Assembly: GCA_963971535.1 (NCBI GenBank)
Contig: OZ020591.1
Coordinates: 18,276,823 to 18,340,822, forward strand
Length of the DNA: 64,000 nt
Reading direction: 5' to 3'
DNA from: Notolepis coatsorum
Lineage: Eukaryota; Chordata; Actinopteri; Aulopiformes; Paralepididae
Part shown: one piece after another, positions 21,064 through 32,674 of the stretch
Layout: each line of letters starts with the position of its first letter
Position numbering within the stretch: position 1 is the first letter of the stretch
The notes under the pieces: model-generated
Told to the model about the DNA's origin: nothing
The model's input: the letters and a program-made list of their open reading frames with translations, nothing else
The model's database searches: none
Made by a program: the position numbers and the translations under genes

Positions 21064-21546
21064 GGCGGCTACGTGGTGCAGTGGGCAAGGCGCTCACCAC
21101 GAATACTGGAGACGCTGGGTTCGCCTGTTCGAGCCCAGCGCTCCACATTGCAGTTTCAGTTTAGCTAGTCGTCCGTACTAATACACATTGGCAGTATTAG
21201 CGGGTGGGAAACTGATGGGTGGGGATCGGGCGTTGTGGACAGCGACTCCTACAGGTCGTTGGTGCGCCTGCGCAGTAGAATCAGGAAGCGATGGGGGCGG
21301 CGCCCCTCCAAAGCGCAGACCCCTGACGCTGAAAGATCGCGCCGCGCAGGTGAAAAGATGTGACTGCCGTTACCTCGAGTATCGGAGGGGACTCGTGCTA
21401 TGCATGACTTAGTCCACATTGCAGCCGGCTTGTGGGAGGCAAGAAACAGCGTTCGAGACAGGGGAGGGTTGAATTGGATGATACGAAATTGGGATGGGAG
21501 AAAAATAGAAAATGGGAGAAAAAGTGGATAAAAAAATAAAAAATAA
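21064..21546 (+). mobile_element. tRNA-derived SINE
   Basis: The head carries GTGGTGCAGTGGGCAAGGC and a B box GTTCGAGCCC; the body and A-rich tail match the SINE at 13568-14064. The flanks TCCACAATAAG are identical (21053-21063 and 21547-21557), and the uninterrupted site is present in the related element near 43001. Confidence 0.9.
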
Positions 21547-21587
21547 TCCACAATAAGCCCTAAATTCAGAGCAGAGCAGTATCCTAA

Positions 21588-23654
21588 CAGGGCTGTACAC
21601 TGCGACGAGGTTATCGCAAATTGCCCCTTAATTTGGCCCGTGTGAGTGGTAAATAATATTTGGGGGAAACCTTGCGAGTAGTGATTTCAACCCTTCATTC
21701 GCATTTAACTCCTAAATTAATCCATACAAATTAGATACAAAAAATAGTAAAACATTAGCCTACAACCAGGGCTGTACAGTGCGACATAATGTCGCGGTGC
21801 TATGAAAAAATCTGTCTGCGATGAATGAATTGACTGCGTAGCGGAGTGTGAAAAAAATATTTGCGTGTGAAGTGAATCTGGGCCACGCTATTATACTTGG
21901 TAGTTGTAGTCTATCGTGCGATTAAATACCATGTCCCCGTCTGCATAGAGTCCATACATCAAACACCAAATCCCAGAATTCCTAGCGAACAATCGAATCG
22001 AAACTGAATGTGGGCTATTGCATCGCCAAAGAAGAACTTCCTTTCAATACGTTTAAGCCGCTAATTTTGCTTTGCAAGAAGAACAGAGCGGATATCAGTC
22101 CATCTTATGACAACCACGTCCGATGTGGAGAGATGATAAGAGACCATAGCCGATTAAATTAAGTCGGATCTGGCAGTGATGATCGACAGGGACTTCTAAC
22201 AAATGTCTGCCATGCATTAGGTGAGTAGCCCACTATTAGGATGTTTTTCAATACTTAAATACTGTCTACTTAAATTTCCCTCCGGGGATCAATAAAGTAT
22301 CAACCTATCTATCTATCTAATAATGAGACAATATGCAAATAAGATAATACTAATAATTGTCACGGTTCCCCATATGAAAGTGGCTTGCAACTTACTGCTG
22401 GTAAAATCACTGTTTATTTCTCGTTTTGCATAGTATTACATTCCTCTTCTATAAACAATCAAAGTCCTACTGTAAGAGCCTCATACGGGTCAATTAAACC
22501 TTTTTGATTAGAGTCTTTCCTTCTAGCTAAGTTGAACTGAACATTTCACTGTCAAAAGCGGAAACTTAAACAAGGTTGCGTCGCAACACGGTTTTCAAAA
22601 TAAAGGTCACATGTACTAATACTGTAGTAGGCTCTCAATTCTTATAAAAAAAAGTCACGGATATACATAAACATTAATTGGCATAGATCTCTATAAACGG
22701 CCCAACACATTGATCACTTTAGGCACACCCTGAAACCAGTAACATCACAAATATGAAGCGGGTAATAACCCATAAAAATAATAAACCTTTTATGGGGTTA
22801 TTTACAATAATAATAATTCATTTTATTTATAAAGCACTTTTCATTGTGAAACAAAGGTATGCAGAGTTTCTTGTCCTCCTGATTAATGCAATGGTGTGTT
22901 GTGATGATCTCATTCAAGGAGCACTACACGTTGGTTTCACCCAGACAGACTCTGTCCAAAGGTATGGTTTCTTACCTACCTTGACGTGATCTATTTGGAG
23001 ATATCCACGGCACGTGTTATAGGGTTTAGGGAATCTGATATCGCAATTTGGTTGGCTACAGTGGCAAAGTTGAGGGAACGCATATAAGTTTGGAAATGTT
23101 TGTTTTGATTCTTGTTTTTTTGCTGAGTGATGTATTGTGATGTATTGTGAGTGTGACTCATGTTGAGGTCCTGGGGTGAGCGGGGGGAGGGGGGGGGGAG
23201 AGAACAAGCGAGTGTCCATGTAGGATGATCACTGTACAGTTGTATCAGTTGTTGTCTTGTCATGTGGTGTTGAGTTACTGTCTTGGGAAGTCTTTTTATG
23301 TATTGTTGTTGTATTGTGATATGTTTTGTTTCATGTTGGAAAAAAGAAGAAAGAAAAGAAAAATATTTGATAAAAAAAAAAGGGAGCACTACAAGCGTGC
23401 ACACACACAGTTTGTTGTTTTTATTTTGTTCCATTAGTGATCTCAGTTGGTTCATTATAAAAGATACAAACCTGAAAACAAAAGCACTTAAATGTTAAAT
23501 AAAAGGACCACAGTGGCAGGAGGAACATATTTTTTTGCACTATAATGGTAAAATTGTTATTTAAAAATGTGCCCCTAAAAAATATTCTGTGCCCCTAAAT
23601 TTCTCATGTAGGGGCAACTGTGCCCCTAGTGAAAAAGCTTAGCGTACAGCCCTG
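21588..23654. mobile_element. hAT element (TIR CAGGGCTGTACA), non-autonomous
   Basis: Left end CAGGGCTGTACACTGCG at 21588, right end CGTACAGCCCTG at 23654, with CCTAA at both junctions (shorter than the usual 8 bp). A second left end, CAGGGCTGTACAGTGCG, lies at 21767, suggesting nesting or partial duplication of the family. The interior shares ATTGCATCGCC and a LINE-like tail (GGGATCAATAAAGTAT plus CTAT repeats) with the copy at 38657-40263. No transposase frame is left. Confidence 0.75.
22929..23382 (+). mobile_element. L1 3' fragment with target duplication
   Basis: The start encodes VWFLTYLDVIYLEISTAR, the extreme C terminus of L1 ORF2 as at 24041-25483, followed by a 3' UTR and poly(A). 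GGAGCACTACA is repeated exactly at 22918-22928 and 23383-23393. It sits inside hAT 21588-23654. Confidence 0.85.
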
Positions 23655-23904
23655 CCTAATGACATATGCTTCAGTCGATAAGGTGTTGCAAATTCTGTCA
23701 ACATACCGTGGGGACTGGACCCGCAAAAACATGTGCGAAGATCACTTCAAAAGCCATGTCAGGAACAAGGACCGTGCGTCCCAAAACGCACCAACTTAAC
23801 GATGATCTCTGGTGATCACAATAGATACAGCTAGAGGGCGAGGCTAATCACTGACACTATTGTGATTTAAATAGCTATGTAACATTATGGAAATTATTAA
23901 GGGT

Positions 23905-25490
23905 ATATAGTATATAATATACCCCTAATACCTATTTTCTAAAACCCTACACACATATGCTCCAGCTCGAACCCCCCCCCTCCCGGACCCCCTCTTGGAT
24001 AGTACCTCCATTATCCCTCACTCCTAACCAGACACTACCATTATAAGCTAGCTTTTATTCTCTCCACCACTTCTAACCACATTGACATTTTGGATTCATT
24101 GAGACCCAGAATTCTTGCTGTAGATATTTCTTGATATATCACATCGAGATATGTAAGAAACCACACTTTTCGGCACATTTTTTCCGGTTGAAACCAACGT
24201 GATGCGATCAGTTTTTTAGCTACTGTGATACCCGATAAAACCAATCTCTTTAGTTGTGGATTCACTGCAAACTCAAAAACATCATTCAATAGTAATACCG
24301 AGGGGTGTACAGGTATATTCCAAGATACGAGTATTGATAATTGTTGGGACACATCTTTCCAGAATGCCTTAACTGGTGGGCAGTCCCAATACATGTGCAT
24401 AAATGTTCCTTCGTCCCCATTTGTACATTGGGAGCATTTGGAGTCTTGTTTAAGCCCCATTTTGCACAGCCTTATAGGAGTCAAGTATGTCCTGTGAATA
24501 TAGTTCAGATTGATTTGTTGATGATCCGGGTTCCTTGATGTAAGTCGGACATTTGCCCAGGCTCCTTGCCAATCAAAGTCATTTTCCAGGTCTGGTATAT
24601 CCCTCCTCCAGACAGTGTCTAGTTGAAGGGTTTCATACGAGGACGTAAGTAATTGATAATAAAAACCTGATACAAAACCTCCCAATGTTTCTCTTTCATA
24701 GAAAGATTTGTGGTATCTGTGGTGTTCAATTGGTATGAGTAATGGAACACCGTGAGACCTCAGACAAAGTCGTAACTGTATGTAAAAAAGCCATGTGGAC
24801 TCGGTGAGGTTAAACTTTGTGCATATTTCGACATAACTACAGAGGCCCTGGTTATTAAAAATATCCCCTAATGAGTGTATGCCTTGCTCTTCCCATATAG
24901 GGAATCTTATAGGGCGTTTTCCCATTAAGAGTGCATTGTTATTGAATATGGGAGTGTGATTATGCCATTCTTGAGGGTTAGGATATTTCTTTTGTGTTTC
25001 CCGCCATGTTCTGATTGCATGGGTAATTATTGGGCCAAATTCTCGCTCACAATGCTTGATTGAAAGTTTAGTGTGTGCTATGTCTTTCAGTCTCTGTGGG
25101 GCTACTATGTTTTCTTCTAATTCTCTCCAAGATACCAAAGCCTGGGGGTCAAACCATATCTTCAATGGTCTTAATGTGAAGGCCTTAAAATATTGTAAAA
25201 AATCTGGAACTGCCATGCCACAGTCTGCTTTATTTCTCTGTGCGGTGGATCTTTTTATGCGAGGTGGTTTGTTATTCCAAATAAATTTGTATGTGGAGGT
25301 TTGTAATCTTTTCCAGTAGCCCTCTGGAGGAGGTAACTGAAGCATTGAGCTGAAGAAATTGATTCTTGGTAATACATCCATCTTAACTATTGATACCCTT
25401 GCCTGTACTGAGTTTTTAAGTTTTGCCCACCTGTCCAGGTCGTCTTTGATTTTGTTCTGTATTTTTGTGTAATTGTGCTTCACATTTTTT
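23905..25490 (-). mobile_element. L1 LINE, 5'-truncated
   Basis: It contains the 480-codon frame at 24041-25483 and a 3' UTR to about 23905 on the minus strand. The 5' end is truncated in ORF2. A clear target duplication was not found. Confidence 0.75.
24041..25483 (-). CDS. L1 ORF2 C-terminal part, open for 480 codons
   Basis: The frame begins with LKNSVQARVSIVKMDVLPRI and NFFSSMLQLPPP, the region just after the L1/Tx1 reverse transcriptase. It includes the C-terminal Cys-His motif (CSQCTNGDEGTFMHMYWDC) and ends VVERIKASL. The reverse transcriptase and endonuclease are missing through 5' truncation, so it cannot retrotranspose alone. The lack of any stop over 1.4 kb suggests a recent insertion. 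It is not a host gene. Confidence 0.8.
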   Translation of the reverse strand: MKHNYTKIQNKIKDDLDRWAKLKNSVQARVSIVKMDVLPRINFFSSMLQLPPPEGYWKRLQTSTYKFIWNNKPPRIKRSTAQRNKADCGMAVPDFLQYFKAFTLRPLKIWFDPQALVSWRELEENIVAPQRLKDIAHTKLSIKHCEREFGPIITHAIRTWRETQKKYPNPQEWHNHTPIFNNNALLMGKRPIRFPIWEEQGIHSLGDIFNNQGLCSYVEICTKFNLTESTWLFYIQLRLCLRSHGVPLLIPIEHHRYHKSFYERETLGGFVSGFYYQLLTSSYETLQLDTVWRRDIPDLENDFDWQGAWANVRLTSRNPDHQQINLNYIHRTYLTPIRLCKMGLKQDSKCSQCTNGDEGTFMHMYWDCPPVKAFWKDVSQQLSILVSWNIPVHPSVLLLNDVFEFAVNPQLKRLVLSGITVAKKLIASRWFQPEKMCRKVWFLTYLDVIYQEISTARILGLNESKMSMWLEVVERIKASL

Positions 25491-25984
25491 ATTTTTTTTG
25501 CAGTCAGGCCACTGAACTTAGAAGCAGGTCAGGCCAGTGTTTCTGGTTGCGGCGGCGCGATAGTTGGATAATCTAAGTGGGGAACAACCAAGAGATCACT
25601 GTGACAGAGAGTAATGCAGTCTAAACAGTCATAAATCTTTAATTCGACTTCAGCCCTGATCATAACCATTTATTTTTAGATTTTTTTGTAATTGCTGCTA
25701 CATTGACACATGCCTAGTCTGTAATAATCCCCCCCAGAAGAAATTACTTTGCATTTGATATATTGAAAATATTTTACTTTTTGTGTGTTTTTTTTTAACA
25801 ATAATTTGTGATGCCATCACACAAACTGGCATTTAAAGGGTAAACATTCAAAAATGTATTGAATATGTTTTTTTCTTTTTTACAATAATTTGTGATGCCC
25901 ATCACAAACACTGGCATTTAAAGGGTAAAAATTCAAATATTCCTGCACCAGAATGCAGGAAATTAGGTTTTTGTAACAAAATAA

Positions 25985-26017
<33 letters not shown>

Positions 26018-26407
26018 GGAGAGAATGACGGACAATTGCTTGCTGTGTGAGAGAGAGAGAGAGAGTGAGAGAGATAGAGAGAGAGAATTAAGTACATTTG
26101 CTGAAATACAGTTTGTTCTTAATTTTCTCACTTGCTATGTGAGAATGTTAGTTATTATGTTCTCAATGCCCCTTGCATTGTACGAGTTGTGTGGAAGCGT
26201 TTGCTAGTTCTAGTGCTATCCCTTTGTACATTGTGGCTGTGTCTGACAAAAGTTAACAATAAATAATGGTATTAGGAATACATTTGCCTCCTGTGTGAAC
26301 TGTGCATAGCTGAATAGACTGTATTTTAACGCCGGTCATATGGTGGTACTTGGAGAGCCAGCTACGTTCTCAGGTGGTACTTGGTGTAAAAAGTTTGAGA
26401 ACCACTG
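25491..26407. mobile_element. hAT element right part (terminus CAGTGGTTCTCAAAC)
   Basis: The end at 26393-26407 is the reverse complement of CAGTGGTTCTCAAAC, a common hAT terminus. A matching left end was not identified; 25537 has only a weak resemblance. The interior contains a tandem duplication around ACAATAATTTGTGATGCC (25797 and 25881) and GT/GA microsatellite (about 25985-26087). piggyBac copy C starts abruptly at 26408, its first ~170 bp missing. Confidence 0.55.
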
Positions 26408-28289
26408 CTCTAGCGGTTCAAGAGCGCCCATCTGGTGGCCGATCGGCAGATCGCCAACCGGAAATGAGCCTTTGAACCGGAAGTGCTCATCCATATGTGG
26501 TCCGGGCACTCGCTATCGTTAGAGAGACTCCCGTCTTGACATAGTGAACATCGATCGGTGCAAATAACTAGAAAAAACAACATGATTTGGACGTATATAC
26601 TATTATACAACCTGGAAATGGATCGGGCATTTCTCCATCCCATAATAGAAAAAATTCTGTTCCACGCTCATCTGCCAGCGGCGCGAGGAAGCCACGGTAA
26701 GATTCAGCGTTATATTTAGAGTTGTTCCGATACCGGTATCGGAAATGCCGCCGATACTGCCTAAAATGCTGGTATCGGTATCGGCGAGTACACGTAAATT
26801 CTAGCCTCCGATCCCATGATGTAATTTATCTCCTGCCGAGTCCTGCGGAGAGTGAGGATTATAAAATGAACATGTTTTAAAGTGTGATGCTGTGTCATTT
26901 TAACAGCAGATACACTTTCTTAAATTCCATTGTCCCCGACAGTGCGGTGTGACGGGAAGCTCGGACGGGAATCGGGATGTGTTTGGCTGGTGTTATGATA
27001 GCATTAGCTGGAAAGATAGCTAGTTGGAACAACATCCGCTTTTAACGTTACTTTTAACGTTACATCAAATCAGATGATCGCCTGTCCTTTCTCCAGGACC
27101 TAACACTGTCCGTGACCGTCTATCAACAATAATGCACCCACGGTGAATTGTATTTAAGTTAAGTAGCTACGGACTAGCGTTAGCTGACTATTACTAACGT
27201 TATCTTAATGTCAATGCGGGAAGACGAGCTAGGTCAGTTAGCTTAGCTTGATAACGTTACCGTGTCTAAAGTTGGTGCTATTCACATAATCCAGCAATAA
27301 TGGCTGCAGACCTGCAAGCAAAGTACAGCAAGTGCCAAAGGATAAGAGTCTGAGGCGGAGTTTCAAAAGAGAATGTTGAATATTTATTTTGCATCAAAAA
27401 TCACAACATGAACGTTCTATCTGCCACTAGCTTACAGACTGAATAGGGTATATCTGCAGAGCCACTGAGTAGCGAGTGCAACACCGTTTAATGTCCGTGT
27501 GGATCATTGGAGTAGGGTATATCTGCAGTGCTGCAGCCCATACTCATTGATTAATGATACTAATACAAATCTATACAATCACCTGTTGTTGAATAAATAC
27601 CATACGTTCTAGTTATTACTAAAAAACAGTATAACAGTATCTGGAAAAAAAAGATATATATATATATATAATTTATATAATTTTTTTTTTTTTTTTTTTT
27701 TTATGCACTGGTATCGGATAAATATCGGTATCGGCCGATACCCAAAGCTTAGGTATCGGAATCGGATCGGAAAGGGAAAAATGGTATCGGAACATCTCTA
27801 GTTATATTCTAACGTGTTCCATATAAACTGCTATGATGAACATATGACCCACTCTGGATGAATCATCTAACGCTGCCCACGGAATTATAAACGATCCCCC
27901 GCCCATCATCAGATGACACGTAGTAACTTCTAGAACCACGTCCAGTTGAAATTGTTTATCTCACGCCGATTGCTATCAAACTGTATTTCATCATCAATAT
28001 AATGCATTTGGAGCTATAAATAAAGTTCTGGAGAAAGCTGCAGAAAACGATAAAAACATACTTATACTGTTTAGACCATATTTTAGTATGAATATGTGAA
28101 TGAAAAAGTTTAACGTTGCTACACCCTGAACAATACATATAAGACATTGAATGGGCCATAATAATGGCAATTTAGCTATAGAATTTAAAAGGTTATAGCC
28201 CTGCAAAGAAAAGGAACTTCTCCATAGACAAATAGAGCTGGCGAGGGATGGTAAATTATGAATTTAACCCATGGCGATCAAAGTGTTAA
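26408..28289 (+). mobile_element. piggyBac-like non-autonomous element, copy C, split by a MITE
   Basis: It starts within the family at CTCTAGCGGTTCAAGAGC, having lost its left end next to a hAT terminus, and closes GCGATCAAAGTGTTAA at 28289. Its own sequence is 26408-26716 and 27801-28289. The CTCF-like motif (26423-26437) carries one extra base. Confidence 0.75.
26717..27800. mobile_element. hAT-type MITE (TAGAGTTGTTCCGATACC)
   Basis: Ends TAGAGTTGTTCCGATACC and GGTATCGGAACATCTCTA are flanked by exact GTTATATT (26709-26716 and 27801-27808). The interior contains two pieces of GGGTATATCTGCAG sequence (27447, 27515) also seen in the MITE at 4077-5065. Confidence 0.92.
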
Positions 28290-28348
28290 CAATGTGTTTC
28301 CCTGAACAATGAGTGAACTAAAAACCAACAGGTATTGTGCTTAGTCAG

Positions 28349-28889
28349 TAGGGATGGGTACCGGTACCTGTGAATGCAACGTGATGTTCACTATGACACA
28401 AAATAAAATAAAGTAAAAAATAAAAATAAATTGGGGGACCCCGATGCAAACAAGACAAACGTCCCTCTCCGGTCTGCATCCCCCCAACAACTGCGCGTAC
28501 CGAGCCGCACTGTATTGTATCCACTCTGCAATCCGCCAAATAAAGCATTCATTCGCTATGTGCCTAAAGTCAAGACTCTTGCAAAAAAAAAAAAGTCAAG
28601 TCAAGTGAGGCGCGGACGGAAGTGGCCATAAAATACCCGAGGGAGGTGAATGAATGAATGAAAACTTTATTCAACAGACTGCAGAATGTGCACAACACAC
28701 GGCTCAATACACACAACTGTCAAGGGGATGCAGACCAGAGAAAGACGCCCGCCCTGTGCACATCAGGGTCCCCAATCCTCAATTCACAGCGACATTTATG
28801 ACATACACAACATACATGACATTTATGGCATAGGGACATACATGACATATATAGTACTGTTACATACGATATGCAAATATACAGTACTG
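28349..28889. mobile_element. MITE left end followed by two LINE 3' tails, tail to tail
   Basis: TAGGGATGGGTACCGGTACC at 28349 looks like a hAT-type end. It is followed by a plus-strand LINE tail (28428-28555) and an opposite-strand tail (28650-28889) of the same family. Both tails show a marked excess of C where other copies have T on the plus strand. The right end of the MITE was not found. Confidence 0.5.
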
Positions 28890-29504
28890 TTAAAGGGGAA
28901 CTCCAACATTTTGGGAAATTAGCTTATTTAACATCTTCCCTGGAGTTAGACAAGAAGATACATACCTTTTTTGTCTCTGTACGTGCATTTAGCTTTGGGA
29001 ACAGTCGCTCCGTTAGCATAGCTTAGCTTCATCACTGGAAGTGAGGCAGGACAGTAGCCGGACGTTCCCTACAGGTTTGTTGATATTCTCATTCCTTCAA
29101 AGGATCCGAACCGATTGAAGTTTATGGATACCATGACTTAAAATCCTCTTACCTTGACGATTAAAAGCCTCCCCAATTTAGAAAACAGTAATCCAATGGC
29201 TGGTATTGATAATATACTACTAACTACTGGACGCTCGGAGCTAAAAGTTAGTTTAGGTTCGTGTTAACATTAGATAATGTACAAAATAAACATTTTCCGC
29301 TGCTATAAACATCGCACTTATATTTTGAAAATCAGGCTACTGTCCTGCCTCACTTCCAGTGATGAAGCTAAGCTATGCTAACGGAGCGACTGTTCCCAAA
29401 GCTAAATGCACGCACAGAGACAAAAAAGGTATGCATCTTCTTGTCTAACTCCAGGGAAGATGTTAAATAAGCTAATTTCCCAAAATGTTGGAGTTTTCCT
29501 TTAA
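28890..29504. mobile_element. Foldback MITE with TTAA target, copy 1
   Basis: Arms of about 170 bp begin TTAAAGGGGAACTCCA and end in the inverted counterpart TTGGAGTTTTCCTTTAA. TTAA at both ends (28890-28893, 29501-29504) fits Kolobok-like or piggyBac-like transposition. The unique middle (about 29060-29335) differs completely from copy 2 at 48805-49410. Confidence 0.85.
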
Positions 29505-29659
29505 GCTCAAATGTGCCGATGGCAGTGGCCGATAAATATCCGTCAATTTGTGTCGCGTCAATCTGGTCCACACGTTCAAACTTTGAAAAAAGTTTCAGTC
29601 AAGCGACCTGCACAACCCCGCCCCCACACACACACACGCTACTGCATCAAAGTTACTTA

Positions 29660-30020
29660 TGATAAACAAAGGCATTCGTTTTGTGGCATTAACGTTATAT
29701 AGTTACACGTTCAATAACATCAGCATATTTACCCGAGTCGACCATAGCAAGCATTACTCATTCATATCTCACTTCCTTCCTTTGCTCAGAGAGCCCATAC
29801 TGAATTGTACCCATTCTGCAATCTGTTAAAGTTTTCAATCAGACAAATGTATAGAAAAGTTTTTATTATAACATTCGTTGCAGTAAAATCATTATGCCTC
29901 GTTTAGTACTCCTGCGGAGCGCTGGTAATCTACTCGTGGGCCGCAGGGAGCTAACGTTATTAGCTTTGTTGTTGATCTCTCGCGAAAATCAATGGCGGAC
30001 TTCACGGAAGTAAAAAAACG
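29660..30020 (+). repeat. Shared cargo module 2 (second copy)
   Basis: It matches 4450-4800 in the MITE at 4077-5065, including the motifs AATAACATCAGC, CCATTCTGCAATCTG and TTGCCGATTGGTGGTAA. The flanks here are not the TAGAGCTGCCG ends. The remaining stretches 29505-29659 and 30021-30596 have no features I can support beyond AT-rich sequence. Confidence 0.6.
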
Positions 30021-30653
30021 AATAAGCGCTTGCCGATTGGTGGTAAGAACAGCAGGAGGTGGGTGCTAGCGGTGTGACGTAATTGGCAGAATCGACTGTC
30101 AATCAAAATTGTTCTGTTGTACCTGACACGACACATGCATTGCAAACTCAGATTATGGAGATATTACTGGAGAACATGGAGCTTTGTTTGAGAGAGATAC
30201 AGTGAGTGCTGTCTCTTAAAACTCAAACTTTTGTCTTTTTAGTCAAGTTAGTCTGTTGAAGATGAAAGCCAGTGGGTATTGTATGACTCAGACTTCAGCA
30301 ATAATCATGAGCATTATAAAATATATAAAAAACACACATGGCATGATGGAATACCATAAACATATTTCTTGATGTTTCCTTTTTTATGTAAGTAAAGAGG
30401 CCTATGTTCATATCGGTGAGCACAATTTGTAACACAAAAAGAGAGACGTGTAGCCTATTTATTTAATATTTTATTTATTCATTTTAGTATTATTTTTTTA
30501 TTTGTTGCCATGCCTAAAATAATAGTCAAGCATAGGGCTAACACATTTTCATAAACAATAATATAATTTTTTGTTATGTTTTTTTTTCTATATATTTGTC
30601 TGATTGAAAACTTTAACAGATTGCAGAATGGGTACAATACTTACAGCTCTAAG

Positions 30654-31832
30654 TGTAACTGAGGGGTACAATTCCCTGACTGTATTGAGAGTATGGTATT
30701 ATTAAACCACTACTTAGTTATGTACTTTAATTACTGGCCATACAGTACATGATATATCTGGTGAACACCCACACAAGAATACGGCAATGACACATAAAGT
30801 TCTATTTGGAGGGATTTATTATTATTAGAGCAGCAACGGTAGGTTACAGATTGAGAATTATACTTGCGCTTGTAAGGCGAAGAACACTTAAAGTAGGTCA
30901 AGAGCGTAAGTCCATGAGAATAGTAAGATGGGTATAACTGACGCCACCTGTAGCATAGCAATTACATAAGGCACACTAGTAGTCAGCTGGAGACACTGGG
31001 GGGTTCCCTCCGGTTGTAAGCCGGCAGGGTAGAGGAATGTTCGGGTGCAAAGTCTGGGTCAACGAGGAATAAAGAGGCTCCAGCTACGGGAGTCGGTCCA
31101 TGTACTCCCCTTGATCGGCAGACAAAGCAACAGCTATAATCCAGTATGCCCGACAGCATGGATGAAAGCTAGCCAGCCTCTGGTCCTAGAGGCGGGCTCG
31201 AGGGTGCTCCTCACAAGGGTAGATCCCACACGACAGTGGGGTAGACGGTTCTCTGCTCCAGCAGCCACGGTACCAAAGCAATATAATCCAGCCAGAAAAG
31301 GCTCTGCATTCGCCGGTGTAGGTTCTCCTGTGCACTATCCGTCACATTAAACTAGGTTGAACTTGACGTTACTTCACCAAACTATGACACTTGACTATCC
31401 TATTCGCACATGTTCTAAGTGCTCTATTTAGATGCAAGGTTGCTCACTTCACTTGGTTGTTGACTCGTGGTGAAGGGTTTACTAGTAATGAACGAACCGC
31501 TGCTGTTTCCACCTGCGCCGTATTTATACGTAAGGTGAATTATCTAGTGCCAACCTCAGTTCTGTCTCGTATTACTGCGCAAACCTGGACATGTTGAGAC
31601 ATGCCTTGGCGTTGCCTTTGAACTTGCCATTGGGGGTATGGTCGTTGGCGCCTAGGGGTCGCTGTCCAATAGGAGAGCGAATATTATGGTCTGGTTTGTA
31701 CCCAGGTAAAGGGATATTCCGTGTATATATATACAAAGAATATACAAGGGATATCAAACGATATACAAATATTATACAAGGGATCTCAAGCAATAAATAT
31801 ATATATTCGGTTTAATCTGACCCTTTGTAACA
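30654..31832 (-). mobile_element. Solo LTR fossil, family 1
   Basis: TGTAACTGAGGGG...CCTTTGTAACA (TG...CA form) is flanked by the 5-bp duplication CTAAG (30649-30653, 31833-31837). A second copy in the opposite orientation is at 55259-56484. No internal coding region is present. It is an LTR-retrotransposon relic, probably Ty3/gypsy-like, with only moderate divergence between the two copies. Confidence 0.75.
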
Positions 31833-31939
31833 CTAAGACTGGAGGATGAAGACCAGAAAAAGGCTTTCGGCTTTTTTTACATAAGGGTCCTCCATTTTCA
31901 ATTCATCAAAACATTTAGAGACATACAAATATACAGTAG

Positions 31940-32061
31940 TTTCATAAAAATAAAAAAAATATTTAAAATAATTTTTTTTTAATATTGACTTTTTTTATCG
32001 GCCGACTGTGTTAGTTGAACAATCGGTATTGGCCGCAAATTTTCATATCGGTGCATCCCAA
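31940..32061. mobile_element. MITE remnant (right end CATATCGGTGCATCCC)
   Basis: An AT-rich segment ending CATATCGGTGCATCCCAACTG interrupts the LINE 3' UTR relative to the copy at 46310-46350. Only the right end is clear. Confidence 0.45.
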
Positions 32062-32560
32062 CTGTTACCCATAGATCCTAACAGAGAATTATACATATGA
32101 TGGGGAGGAGACTGTACATTAGGAGGGGGTGGGTGGGTGGGAGAAAAAATATACATACGGTGGGGAGGAGACTGTCTATTAGGAGGGGGGGGGGGGGGTC
32201 GGACATTTACGGTGGCCAGTTTCGAATTGCAGCCTCCCGTAGGTGGGAGGTTTTGAATGTAGGGATTCACATATTTTTTACGGCTGTGGGTAGGGCGTTC
32301 CACATTGTTGTGGCATAATTGTGAAATGTGTTTAGTCCCTTGTTTGTGCCGAATCTGGGTTTAACATGATTTGTGGAACTCCCTCTGGTGTTATGGGCGT
32401 GGTATTTACTGACCTTTGGGAAGTATTTCGACATGTACATGGGTATCTGTGTGGTGTAGTGTATCTTGTAGACCAGGCCCATTGCAAGTTGCTGTACTCT
32501 GTCGTCTACTCTAAGCCATCCTAGGTAGTCAAAGTGGGCGCAGTGAACGTTTTTGGGTGC

Positions 32561-32630
32561 ACCTAAATCAGTCGACTAATCGGTCGAAAGGAGCCGTAGT
32601 CGACTGGCCAACCTCTTAGTCGAATATAAT

Positions 32631-32674
<44 letters not shown>

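Larger units (their letters stand above)
20791..23885 (+). mobile_element. hAT-type element (TAGAGCCATATG), copy 2, truncated and split
   Basis: It begins TGAGCCATATGAAATCC and follows copy 3 (42749) through the region encoding a zinc finger, where FxxSVDK is followed by DWTRKNMCEDHFKSH. A SINE (21064-21546) and another hAT (21588-23654) interrupt it. The match stops near 23885, where a minus-strand L1 begins; the right end was not found. Confidence 0.7.
30597..32540 (-). mobile_element. LINE (Jockey group, Rex1/CR1-like), 5'-truncated, split by a solo LTR
   Basis: The minus-strand tail (AAAACTTTAACAGATTGCAG on plus) starts near 30604 and the element resumes at 31833. The C-terminal coding part at 32267-32482 encodes GLVYKIHYTTQIPMYMSKYF and HNTRGSSTNHVKPRFGTNKG. 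It is the same family as 46071-47825 and 61853-62939. A MITE remnant lies in the 3' UTR at 31940-32061. Confidence 0.8.
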
